Source of the DNA: Burkholderiales bacterium | GTDB lineage: Bacteria > Pseudomonadota > Gammaproteobacteria > Burkholderiales > SG8-39 | Length of the DNA stretch: 64,000 nucleotides | Assembly (NCBI GenBank): GCA_014860445.1 | Contig: JACZJT010000052.1 | Location: 1-64,000 of the forward strand | Direction of reading: 5' to 3' | Shown: positions 25,760 to 33,452 of the stretch, piece after piece | Layout of the letters: every line of letters begins with the position of its first letter | How positions within the stretch are numbered: position 1 is the first letter of the stretch | Position numbers and translations under genes: made by a program | The notes under the pieces: generated by a model | Database searches by the model: none | What the model saw: the letters and a program-made list of their open reading frames with translations, nothing else | What the model was told of the DNA's origin: nothing

Positions 25760-25773
25760 AAAAAGGAAACCAA

Positions 25774-26835
25774 ATGCAAAATGAAAGCGTCACCCTTTAC
25801 TACCGCGACCACGCCAGCGACAAGGTGTATCAAGCGCAAATTGCGCCCGAAGCTGATGGCTTCGCCGTGCGTTTTCAATACGGACGCAGGGGCAGCACCT
25901 TGACCGCCGGCACCAAAACCCCGGCGCCGTTGCCGTTCGAGAAGGCGAAAAAGATTTACGACGCCCTGGTCAAATCCAAGACCGCCAAGGGCTATACACC
26001 GTCCGAGGGCGGCGTTCCGTATCAGGCGTCCGTAGATGAAGCGCGCGTCACAGGGCTCGACGTTCAGGTGCTCACCCCTGTCGCTGAATCCGAAGTCACG
26101 AGCTACATTTCGAATGACGCATACGTCGCCCAGGAGAAATACGACGGCGAGCGCCGGCCGGTTGCTAATCGTCAGACCGCGATCGGCAGCAACAAGCGCG
26201 GGCTGGAAATCGCACTCCCGATTGCGCTGGCAGAAAGCGTCGCTCTTCTCTTACCCGGCACCGAGCTTGACTGCGAACAGGTCGGCGACAAGCTCTACGC
26301 CTTCGATCTGTTGCGCGATGGCGAGAACAACGTGCGCCAGTTGCCCTACATCACGCGATACGGTCTGCTCCTAGAAGCCCTGCGGCGCGTCGGCGTAAGC
26401 AACATCGAGACCGCGCCGACTGCGTTCGGCACATCGGCGAAACGCGCCCTGTTCGAGCGCCTAAAGGCTGGAAAGGAAGGCATCGTGTTCAAAAGGGGTG
26501 ATGCGCCTTACAAGCCCGGCAACGGCAAGAATCTCGATCAGGTCAAGTTCAAGTTTGTCGAATCGGCCACAGTCGAGGTCGCTACCGTTCACGCCTCCAA
26601 GCGCAGCGTGACAGTCCAGGTCTACGACGATGCCGGCAACGTGGTTACGCTCGGCTCGGTGAGCGTCGGGGTCGATAAAGACATTCCGGCGCTCGGCGAT
26701 ATCGTCGAAATCCAGTACCTATATTGCATGGCTAGCCTGATTCAGTCGGTCTACCTCGGTAAGCGCACTGATCAGAATCGCGCAAGTTGCACAGTAGCTC
26801 AACTCAAATATAAATCGGCCACGATCGCCGCGTAG
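25774..26835 (+). CDS. ATP-dependent DNA ligase with N-terminal WGR domain
   Basis: A 353-residue protein. Residues 1-75 form a WGR domain (VRFQYGRRGST in place of WGR). The nucleotidyltransferase domain carries motif I KYDGER (Lys122 as AMP acceptor), FDLL (motif III), KEGIVFK (motif IV) and QVKFKF (motif V). An OB-like domain follows (VEVATVHASKRSVTVQV). All key ligase residues appear present. WGR-ligase fusions occur on phages and plasmids and presumably seal nicks. It follows the antisense tRNA-like element. Confidence 0.88.
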   Translation: MQNESVTLYYRDHASDKVYQAQIAPEADGFAVRFQYGRRGSTLTAGTKTPAPLPFEKAKKIYDALVKSKTAKGYTPSEGGVPYQASVDEARVTGLDVQVLTPVAESEVTSYISNDAYVAQEKYDGERRPVANRQTAIGSNKRGLEIALPIALAESVALLLPGTELDCEQVGDKLYAFDLLRDGENNVRQLPYITRYGLLLEALRRVGVSNIETAPTAFGTSAKRALFERLKAGKEGIVFKRGDAPYKPGNGKNLDQVKFKFVESATVEVATVHASKRSVTVQVYDDAGNVVTLGSVSVGVDKDIPALGDIVEIQYLYCMASLIQSVYLGKRTDQNRASCTVAQLKYKSATIAA

Positions 26836-26846
26836 CAAGATGCTGC

Positions 26847-26878
26847 GGCAAGCGGGCACCCGCACTGGCCCGTTTGCC
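26847..26878 (+). promoter_or_regulatory. Leader hairpin downstream of the ligase gene
   Basis: GGCAAGCGGGC ... GCCCGTTTGCC forms an 11-bp stem with one G-T pair and a 10-nt loop. No T-run follows. It precedes a nine-codon ORF and the DUF488 gene. Confidence 0.5.
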
Positions 26879-26920
26879 GATGCACTTCGCAACCCATGAG
26901 CGCAAAACAGGAGAAGCAAA

Positions 26921-26950
26921 ATGACCACCCCGAGCCTTCTGATTCAGTAA
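26921..26950 (+). CDS. Nine-codon leader ORF (MTTPSLLIQ)
   Basis: ATG with a good ribosome site (ACAGGAGAAGCAAA), nine codons, then TAA, 42 bp before the DUF488 start. It carries the same initiation module as its neighbours. It may be a leader peptide or the remnant of a deleted gene. Confidence 0.35.
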   Translation: MTTPSLLIQ

Positions 26951-26992
26951 CACTTCAAATATGGTTTTCCAAACCTCAACAGGAGCTTGAAA

Positions 26993-27364
26993 TTGAAAAC
27001 AGCGTCTTTCTTTTCCTACTTCGGCCCCGGCCGGATCTCGATCGCGCGGTTCGCGCCGCGCAACACGCCGGCCGGTTTCAAGGTCTACAAGCCGCTGGCG
27101 CCCGGCCCCTGGTTCAACAGCGTGCCAGAAGACGTCTACCGCGAGCTCTACTTCGCCCAACTGGCGGATCTCGACGCGGCAGCGGTGGTGGGCGATCTTC
27201 TCCACCTGGCCGCCGGCGCCGAGCCGATCCTTTTGTGCTACGAGAGCGTGAAGGACATCGCGACCGGCGCCACCTACTGTCACCGCCACATGGTCGCGGA
27301 GTGGCTCAAGCGCGAACTTGGCATCGATGTGCCGGAGATCGAAGCCGGACACAACATCGCCTGA
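26993..27364 (+). CDS. DUF488-family protein
   Basis: A 123-residue DUF488 protein: SYFGPGRISIARFAPRNTPA at the N-terminus and the family signature ILLCYESVKD ... CHRHMVAEWL at the C-terminus, with paired Cys/His residues. The start is a TTG at 26993. The ribosome module ACAGGAGCTTG-AAATTG is identical in layout to the neighbours' AAATGG, showing that TTG replaces ATG. The track's TTG at 26987 lies too close to the AGGAG. Function of the family is not established. Confidence 0.85.
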   Translation: MKTASFFSYFGPGRISIARFAPRNTPAGFKVYKPLAPGPWFNSVPEDVYRELYFAQLADLDAAAVVGDLLHLAAGAEPILLCYESVKDIATGATYCHRHMVAEWLKRELGIDVPEIEAGHNIA

Positions 27365-27432
27365 AAAACGAAACCAGGGTCGGTTCCCGCCTTCCCTGGC
27401 TTCTGACCATCCGAACTGAACAGGAGCACGAA

Positions 27433-27672
27433 ATGGCTGCAGCAAGTGTAACTCACCGCACGAGCGACGTATTCGCTCAAATCATCCGGCGCAAAATGCG
27501 CAGGCAAGGCGTGACAATTCGCCAACTCGCGACCGCCATGAACCTAACCATGAAGCGAGTGCGCGAGGTCCGCGATCACGGCACGGCTCCGGCCTGGGCG
27601 AATGCTTCCGAGTATTGCTGGAAGCAGGACTGGCTTGACGGCATCAACGCGGCCAGCGCGGTGCAATCATGA
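27433..27672 (+). CDS. Small HTH-like protein
   Basis: A 79-residue basic protein from ATG 27433 with ribosome site ACAGGAGCACG. A helix-turn-helix is likely in TIRQLATAMNLTMKRVREVR. The first codons (MAAASVTH) and the leader resemble those of the ArdC-like gene (MAVQSVAQ), indicating duplication of the 5' end. It overlaps the ParB gene by ATGA and may be its autoregulator. Confidence 0.6.
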   Translation: MAAASVTHRTSDVFAQIIRRKMRRQGVTIRQLATAMNLTMKRVREVRDHGTAPAWANASEYCWKQDWLDGINAASAVQS

Positions 27673-28517
27673 AACTCCACACCGCCTCGGTCATCCCCAA
27701 CCCGGACCAGCCGCGCAAGCGCTTCAATCCCGAGGCGCTGGCCGAGCTGGCCGCGTCGATCAACGCCAACGGTTTGATCCAGCCGATCACTGTTCGCGCC
27801 TTGCCCGAGGACCGGTACATGATCGTTGCAGGCGAGCGCCGCTGGCGTGCTCACGTCCTGGCCGGGCTCGACACGATCGAAGCCAACTTGATCGAGATCA
27901 CCGATAGCGAGCGAGACATCCTCGCCATCGTCGAGAACCTGCAGCGGGCCGACATCACGCCACTTGAGGAAGGCCGGGCGTTCCAGCGCGTCCTCGACAC
28001 CGGTGTCACCGCCCAGGAGCTTGCGGATCGGATCGGACTTAAACAGCCCTGGCGCATCACCGAGCGCACCGCGCTGCTGCGGCTGAATCCGTCCTACCTA
28101 AACCTGCTCGAAAAAGGCCACCTGTCACCGTCCCAGGGAACGGAGCTGGCCCGGCTCGACCAGCATGACCAGGACACGCTGTTCGGCCTGATCCGTGACG
28201 GGCGCTGCGAGACTTACGCGAAGCTGCGCGCCGCGGCAGACGCTCTGATCGCCGCAGCCAGCCAGGGCGGCTTTTTTGAGAAACCGAAGGTAAGCGCCGC
28301 GGAAGCCAAAGCCCTGTCGGCATTCGAAGCCAAGATCGAGCAGATCGTCCGCATGGTCGCCAGTGGGTTCAAGGACAACGAAGTCGTCGCCTTGCAGAAG
28401 ATCAACCCGCACCGCGCGGGCATCGTCGCCGAACAGATCGGGCTCATCAGCAAGCACCTGAAGCAAATCGAGCGCGAGATTCAGAAAGTCGTCGCGCAAG
28501 GCGAAATCATCACCTAA
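27669..28517 (+). CDS. parB: ParB/Spo0J-family partition protein
   Basis: A 282-residue ParB with the canonical layout: PNPDQPRKRFNPEALAELAA, the CTP-binding GERRWRAHVLAG motif, ENLQRADITPLEEGRAF and an HTH (ELADRIGLKQPWRITERTAL). The C-terminal half is helical. No parA is next to it, which is unusual for a segregation cassette, so it could serve gene regulation or replication of the element. Confidence 0.93.
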   Translation: MKLHTASVIPNPDQPRKRFNPEALAELAASINANGLIQPITVRALPEDRYMIVAGERRWRAHVLAGLDTIEANLIEITDSERDILAIVENLQRADITPLEEGRAFQRVLDTGVTAQELADRIGLKQPWRITERTALLRLNPSYLNLLEKGHLSPSQGTELARLDQHDQDTLFGLIRDGRCETYAKLRAAADALIAAASQGGFFEKPKVSAAEAKALSAFEAKIEQIVRMVASGFKDNEVVALQKINPHRAGIVAEQIGLISKHLKQIEREIQKVVAQGEIIT

Positions 28518-28530
28518 CCAGGAGAAAATC

Positions 28531-29166
28531 GTGAACACCACATTCGACAAACGTCAAACCGCCACCATCCTCGCCGCCCTGCGCTACTGGCAGAGCAATG
28601 GGATTGTGGCATCGCGTCATGACCACTACACCATCGCCACCGACGACGGCACCCTGCAACCCCTTAACCGCCCGGAAATAGACGTCATGTGCGAGCAGAT
28701 CAACATGCCCGCCGCCACGCCCATCATTGTCGTCGGCTGCGAGGGCGGACTGGTGCAAGGTGCCTCGTCGAACATCGCGGGTCTGTCCATGATCGTGCTC
28801 GATTACGACACTGAGGGCGCCGACGACGACGAGATTACCGAAGTTCCACAGTCCGACACGGTGGAGCTAGAGCCGGCAATCGTTGGTTTGCACACCGTCG
28901 CGCACGATGCTCCCTGGGTTCAGCAGATTGTGACGGCTGCCGGACTCAAGGACACCGCTGGAAAGCCCCTGGAGCTGGCTGCCAGAGCAGCGCAGGAATC
29001 CGGCAACTGCCGTGCCCTACTCGAATCTATCCATGAAGAGCTTGAAGGCATGGGCTTCGGCACTGATCAATCTATCGACGGCGGCGACTGCTGCGAGTAC
29101 CTGGGCAAACTGTTCGTGGACGTCGGCGAGGCTCTGGAGCGCGACGGCGCCAAGGTGGCGACATGA
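28531..29166 (+). CDS. Plasmid/phage-type hypothetical protein
   Basis: A 211-residue acidic protein with a GTG start and the ribosome site CCAGGAGAAAATC. The N-terminus (DKRQTATILAALRYWQSNGI) and the block MIVLDYDTEGADDDEITEVP occur in mobile-element hypotheticals as I remember them. The C-terminal half is Asp/Glu-rich (DQSIDGGDCCEYLGKLFVD). Function unknown. It overlaps the next gene by ATGA. Confidence 0.7.
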   Translation: MNTTFDKRQTATILAALRYWQSNGIVASRHDHYTIATDDGTLQPLNRPEIDVMCEQINMPAATPIIVVGCEGGLVQGASSNIAGLSMIVLDYDTEGADDDEITEVPQSDTVELEPAIVGLHTVAHDAPWVQQIVTAAGLKDTAGKPLELAARAAQESGNCRALLESIHEELEGMGFGTDQSIDGGDCCEYLGKLFVDVGEALERDGAKVAT

Positions 29167-29495
29167 CCATCGAGGTATTGCGTCGCACATTCGCGGCGGC
29201 AAAGCGTCCACCTGGGAGCGAGGAACGCGCCAGACTGAACCGAGACGCGCTCACCAGTGAGTATTACACGTCGCACCGCTACATGACGCGCCAGCCACTC
29301 ACGATGGACGACGGCACACCGCACCCGACGCAGCACTGTCTCTGCCGGACGTTCAAGACAAAGGTCGAGGCTGACGCATACGCCTCAAGGCAACGGCCGC
29401 CCATCGTCAGGGCGGTCAAGATCGAGCAGGTTGATATGTTCGCCAATCAAGGCGGACTGTTCGCTCACGTCGCGCAGCCGGGCGAAGTGGAATAA
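29163..29495 (+). CDS. Hypothetical protein with duplicated C-terminal tail
   Basis: A 110-residue protein of unknown function. The C-terminal segment VKIEQVDMFANQGGLFAHVA reappears, diverged, in the ORF at 35.7 kb (VKIDQADLFNDQGSLFGNVV), so the two are paralogous tails on either side of the defence-like island. Last intact gene of the rightward set. Confidence 0.65.
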   Translation: MTIEVLRRTFAAAKRPPGSEERARLNRDALTSEYYTSHRYMTRQPLTMDDGTPHPTQHCLCRTFKTKVEADAYASRQRPPIVRAVKIEQVDMFANQGGLFAHVAQPGEVE

Positions 29496-29585
29496 ACCCT
29501 CCAGCACCCAAGATCATCCGCATCGACCGGCGCACCGCATGGTCTGATTCGGCCTATCCACGCAAACAGTCCAACGCGCAACACT
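29496..29585 (+). pseudogene. Remnant gene matching the frame at 35.86 kb
   Basis: The frame reading KIIRIDRRTAWSDSAYPRKQ and ending TAG at 29585 lacks a clear start. Its IRIDRRTA matches GRIDPRTA of the 21-codon ORF at 35.86 kb, both immediately after a paralogous tail gene. It looks like the stub of a gene interrupted by the island. Confidence 0.4.
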
Positions 29586-29601
29586 AGCTGTCAAAGCTAT
29601 G

Positions 29602-30732
29602 TCAGGCGTTAGCCGCCTCTAAGCTAATTTCCAAGTGCTGGTGACGCTCCGTTTCGGAGATCACCTTCAGGCGCTCGGCGAGGTTCCCAAGGGCCAAGAC
29701 CCATGTTTTACCGATTCCTGTGCTGTATTCAGTGGTGAAACTCTCATGGGACGGATATTCAATGTGGATATCTGGGTGTAACGCTTTGACCATGGAACAG
29801 CCAACCGCTTGAAGCTTGCTACCAGCTGGGGCCAACAGGATTCTGTGGCTGGCCGAAAGTGCCCAGTAGAGATCGAGCAACATCAAAACCGTTTCCCGGT
29901 AGTCCAGAGTCGATACAGATCGCTTCGGTAATGCAACTTCGCCAGGTCGCGCCTGTTCCACCGGGTTGTCAATCTCCCATTCCCGGCGCACTTGGTCGTG
30001 AATCCAGGCCGTTGCCTGTTCACGCCAGCTATGCACTGGTGGCCGTCCGTTGATCAAGAACAACCGCCCCGGATAAGCTGTGTTCAACAGCACCTGAGTA
30101 AGCGCGTCGTTGAAGGACATGAATACCAAGGCTGCTGTCTGGTGCCCCTGCATGGCGACGCTTGCGAGCGAATCGACGCGAACCACACCATGCACGCCAG
30201 TAAACACCTGCAGCGACGGCTGATGCACTTTGTTTGTCTCCCGAGCCCGATTGAAACTTGCTTCGGTAGGACCGTAGCTCTCGGCCTCCGCATAGAAAAT
30301 CGTCACCTCAAGCTTGAGAGTCCGAGCCACGTTTAGCACCAAAATGATCAACAGCTTAGACATCGTTGAAATATCCACTAATACTCGGCGCGCACGATGG
30401 TATGTTAGCCGTGCGCTCAGGCGCTGCTCGAAATCGCCCGGCTCAAATCGGTTGTAATTGAGAATATCCCCATCCGTGATTTGCACTCCGACCTTGTTAA
30501 TGCTCTGGCGCACATCGGCCAGTCGGTTTCTTGAGTTAGCCGGTTCATAACTCATGAGGATAGCCTTCGCTGACGTACCAGTCATGATGGCCTGCGTTAC
30601 GGCCATGGTGCGGTCTTCAAATCCCGGAGCATGCACAACAACATCACCCGCGTCGATGGCCAGCTTCGATTCTTGCCGGAGCGCGGGTAGCAGCGTTAGT
30701 AGCGCCTGATTTTCCGACTCGGTCACGGTCAC
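29602..30732 (-). CDS. Third gene of putative defence island, unknown
   Basis: A 376-residue protein I do not recognise, starting at a GTG that overlaps the kinase-ATPase stop (GTGA). The N-terminal half looks Rossmann-like (VVVHAPGFEDRTMAVTQAI; KAILMSYEPANSRNRLADVR; RVLVDISTMSKLLIILVLNV; EVTIFYAEAESYGP). The GFEDR and DISTMSK patterns recur in proteins I associate with conflict-type gene islands. The second half is helical with another strand-rich part (HRILLAPAGSKLQAVG). There is no obvious nuclease motif or membrane segment. As the last gene of the operon it may be the effector or a sensor; both are guesses. Confidence 0.65.
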   Translation of the reverse strand: MTVTESENQALLTLLPALRQESKLAIDAGDVVVHAPGFEDRTMAVTQAIMTGTSAKAILMSYEPANSRNRLADVRQSINKVGVQITDGDILNYNRFEPGDFEQRLSARLTYHRARRVLVDISTMSKLLIILVLNVARTLKLEVTIFYAEAESYGPTEASFNRARETNKVHQPSLQVFTGVHGVVRVDSLASVAMQGHQTAALVFMSFNDALTQVLLNTAYPGRLFLINGRPPVHSWREQATAWIHDQVRREWEIDNPVEQARPGEVALPKRSVSTLDYRETVLMLLDLYWALSASHRILLAPAGSKLQAVGCSMVKALHPDIHIEYPSHESFTTEYSTGIGKTWVLALGNLAERLKVISETERHQHLEISLEAANA

Positions 30733-33452
30733 TCCTCTGGGCGTTCGCCCAAATCGTCGTATAGGGGATCGCCCCGACCTGATTCTGCGCTTTCCCCAAA
30801 CATGGTCATCTGCCCGGTATCACCTCCACTACGATTCCTAGAGGCGATGAAAGTCTCTCTGAAGATGTCCGGTTCAAGCAGCAATTGGATGAATGATGAA
30901 CAGCTCAGCGATACGCTATCCCGCTTAGAGAGCGCCAGGGTGCCATAGGGAAGTAGCAACCGGCGTAAATAGAGTCGGGGCACAAATGCGCCGCGCACGC
31001 TCTTCCCTCTATTGTCACGCATAAACAGCCCATACCGGATGAGATCTCGGTAGATCTGCTCGGCCAGCCCTGAAATGCGAAACTCGTCCACGATTTCGAT
31101 CCGGAAGGCCATCCGAGGCACCTCTCTCACATGCCCGTTTTCGCGGATCGTATACGTCGGGCCATGTAGAAGTTCGCTCGCTGCGGCGACAAACGCTTCG
31201 ACAATCGCCTTGAGGTGATCACCGAAACGTCCGGAGAGTTTATAGTTCGGCCTCGTCATTTGAATGGCCGCTAACTCGTTCTGCAATTGAATCGGGTTCG
31301 TCGGCTCATTGCGAGTATGGGAATTCAGCCACTCACTGCCGCGATTCCGAAAGGCGCGATCCTGAAGAGCTTCTTCGATCGGGAACGAAAGTAACGACGC
31401 GGGATTACCCGCGTCTGCGGCCTGGTCCACGACATCGGAAATTAATTGGATCATGGTTCGTGTATCGCCGGACCAGAGATTCGAAAAAACATCATCACCA
31501 AAATAATTCACGCGCGAACGCGAACGGCCACGCCTCTGCGATGTGCCTACAATTGTGGTCTGTTCATCTGCACCCTGCTCAGACGGCATCAATCTGAGAC
31601 GCCGCGCGAACTCAGTTTTTGACAACGCCGAATGCCCCAGGAGTTGGCGCAGAGACGCGCAATCTCGCGGTATTCTTTGATCCACAGACAGTCGCCGTGA
31701 AAATACTTCGTTCAGGAACACGAGGCGCTCGTCATCGGGCAGGAAAAGGGATTCCTCGCCGAGATCTACCAACTGGAAGTCGTCACCATCCTGGAGGCTC
31801 TTGCCGCTTGAATCCAGTGGGACGAAAGTCGTCCAGGCTTCGGTGGCCACTTTGGTCAAGATCTCGGGAGAGCGTTGCAGCAGCGAGCGGTTGAGCACAC
31901 GCTGTATCGATTCCGAGACCCGAGGCGTCGAGTAGTCATCGACGAACAACAGGATCGCACGGTCGCCGATCCAGGAGCAGCAGTTCCGGGCCTGTTGCGC
32001 AAAATGAGGAAGCCATCGATGCTGGGACATCTCATGGTAGCCTTGGAAGCAGACCGCGTCGGAGCCGGTCGGGAACAACCACTTCGTTTGTTCCAAGATT
32101 GACCGGTATTTCTCAAGCCGGTCTTCGCCTAGGATCAAGGAATTATTTGTATCCGATATAAGTAGGCGCTTGACGAGTTCCAGCAACGGAGCACTTGGTT
32201 GGGTGTCATTGCGCGCTGAACGCGCTGACTCTACGGCCAAAAGGTCGGCCAGGACGCAGAGATTGGCGAAGCAAATCAATCGCGCTTCGTCGGCAGACGA
32301 TGGATTACTCGGGAAATGCGCAAACGCATCCGCGATGTCGTTGGCGTTGACGTAGAACGCGACAAATTTTGGCGGATCTGGCAGTCCTAACACTGGCCCA
32401 CACTCAACCATCAGCCGCTCGCTGAGCCGTCGGAATAGCATAGTCTTTCCACACCCTCGCGGCCCAGTTACTACGGTCGGTATATCCAGCGCCAGAATCT
32501 TAGAACGCGCCGGAACCGTCGGAACAAATAGCTTTTTCCACCAATCCCAACGTTCTCCGATCATTTCGCTTACTTGAAATTGGCCGACCCCCGGACCATC
32601 GGCCGCGTCAGCCTGGAATGAACTGCGGCTCAGAATTGCCTGCTGTATCGGCGGCGTTGCCGATTTCCCACATTGCGCTTTTTCCTTGATTTCTTTGACA
32701 AGGTGCAAGATGTCGAGCGGCCGGCAGCGTTCCGTGCCCTGGGATTCCCGCAGTAGCTTTGCGAACAACGGCTTAATCGCCTGCAATATTTGCTTGTGCG
32801 TTGCCGTCGCCATCGCGTAACCAACCCGCGCGATCATCATATTAATAATTTCGGCGAGCCCTATGTAGTCGTCCTTTGGAGACTTTTCACCGCCCGTGGC
32901 TCCGTAGCCGAAGTCAGAAACAAAGATGGGTTGTCTCCGCTGCATCGAATCATCATAGGTTTCAAGTTCTTCCGACCCGATCAGGATATTGCCAGCGTGG
33001 AGATCGCCATGTCGCGATACGCCTTTCGCCTCGCACCCATGCAAGACATGCAATATACGCTCGGTCACTGCCAGCAAAAAGCTTGTATTGATGCTCTTGA
33101 CCCGCTCTAGATAGGTAATCAGATTTTCGCCGGGGGGGATGTAGTCCCAGACCGTGTACAGACACAATTGCGTGTCACCGAGGTGCGTGATGCGTGACTC
33201 CCCGTGAGTGTGGTAATGCACTACACCCTGGACGAGATTGAGCTTCGATACCTTTTTGAGCTCGGTATCCCATCCCGACTTCAGTGCGCGGAAGACTAGC
33301 TTGACCGCAAATTCTGTATCGGGCAGATCTTTGTGGTAAGCCTTGTAGACGAAACCGATCTTGCCCTTGCCGACAAATCCACCCAGTCGGAAGTTCTCAA
33401 CTTCCTTGCCCTCCAAGTCTTCGGACCAAGACTTGTTATTTTCTTGGGGCAC
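30729..33452 (-). CDS. Ser/Thr protein kinase fused to ORC/CDC6-like P-loop ATPase
   Basis: A 907-residue protein. Residues 20-260 form a eukaryote-like kinase: Gly loop GFVGKGKIGFVYKA, Lys51 in FAVKLV, catalytic HGDLHAGN (Asp150) and DFG at 180-182. All catalytic elements are present. A P-loop NTPase follows, with Walker A GPRGCGKT at 330-337 and Walker B LLFVDD near 500-506, resembling ORC/CDC6 or STAND-type ATPases. The C-terminal 300 residues look like winged-helix and adaptor regions (AEQIYRDLIRYGLFM). It overlaps the methyltransferase gene by 17 bp. Kinase-ATPase fusions suggest a phosphorylation-controlled, DNA-linked sensor. Confidence 0.85.
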   Translation of the reverse strand: MPQENNKSWSEDLEGKEVENFRLGGFVGKGKIGFVYKAYHKDLPDTEFAVKLVFRALKSGWDTELKKVSKLNLVQGVVHYHTHGESRITHLGDTQLCLYTVWDYIPPGENLITYLERVKSINTSFLLAVTERILHVLHGCEAKGVSRHGDLHAGNILIGSEELETYDDSMQRRQPIFVSDFGYGATGGEKSPKDDYIGLAEIINMMIARVGYAMATATHKQILQAIKPLFAKLLRESQGTERCRPLDILHLVKEIKEKAQCGKSATPPIQQAILSRSSFQADAADGPGVGQFQVSEMIGERWDWWKKLFVPTVPARSKILALDIPTVVTGPRGCGKTMLFRRLSERLMVECGPVLGLPDPPKFVAFYVNANDIADAFAHFPSNPSSADEARLICFANLCVLADLLAVESARSARNDTQPSAPLLELVKRLLISDTNNSLILGEDRLEKYRSILEQTKWLFPTGSDAVCFQGYHEMSQHRWLPHFAQQARNCCSWIGDRAILLFVDDYSTPRVSESIQRVLNRSLLQRSPEILTKVATEAWTTFVPLDSSGKSLQDGDDFQLVDLGEESLFLPDDERLVFLNEVFSRRLSVDQRIPRDCASLRQLLGHSALSKTEFARRLRLMPSEQGADEQTTIVGTSQRRGRSRSRVNYFGDDVFSNLWSGDTRTMIQLISDVVDQAADAGNPASLLSFPIEEALQDRAFRNRGSEWLNSHTRNEPTNPIQLQNELAAIQMTRPNYKLSGRFGDHLKAIVEAFVAAASELLHGPTYTIRENGHVREVPRMAFRIEIVDEFRISGLAEQIYRDLIRYGLFMRDNRGKSVRGAFVPRLYLRRLLLPYGTLALSKRDSVSLSCSSFIQLLLEPDIFRETFIASRNRSGGDTGQMTMFGESAESGRGDPLYDDLGERPEE

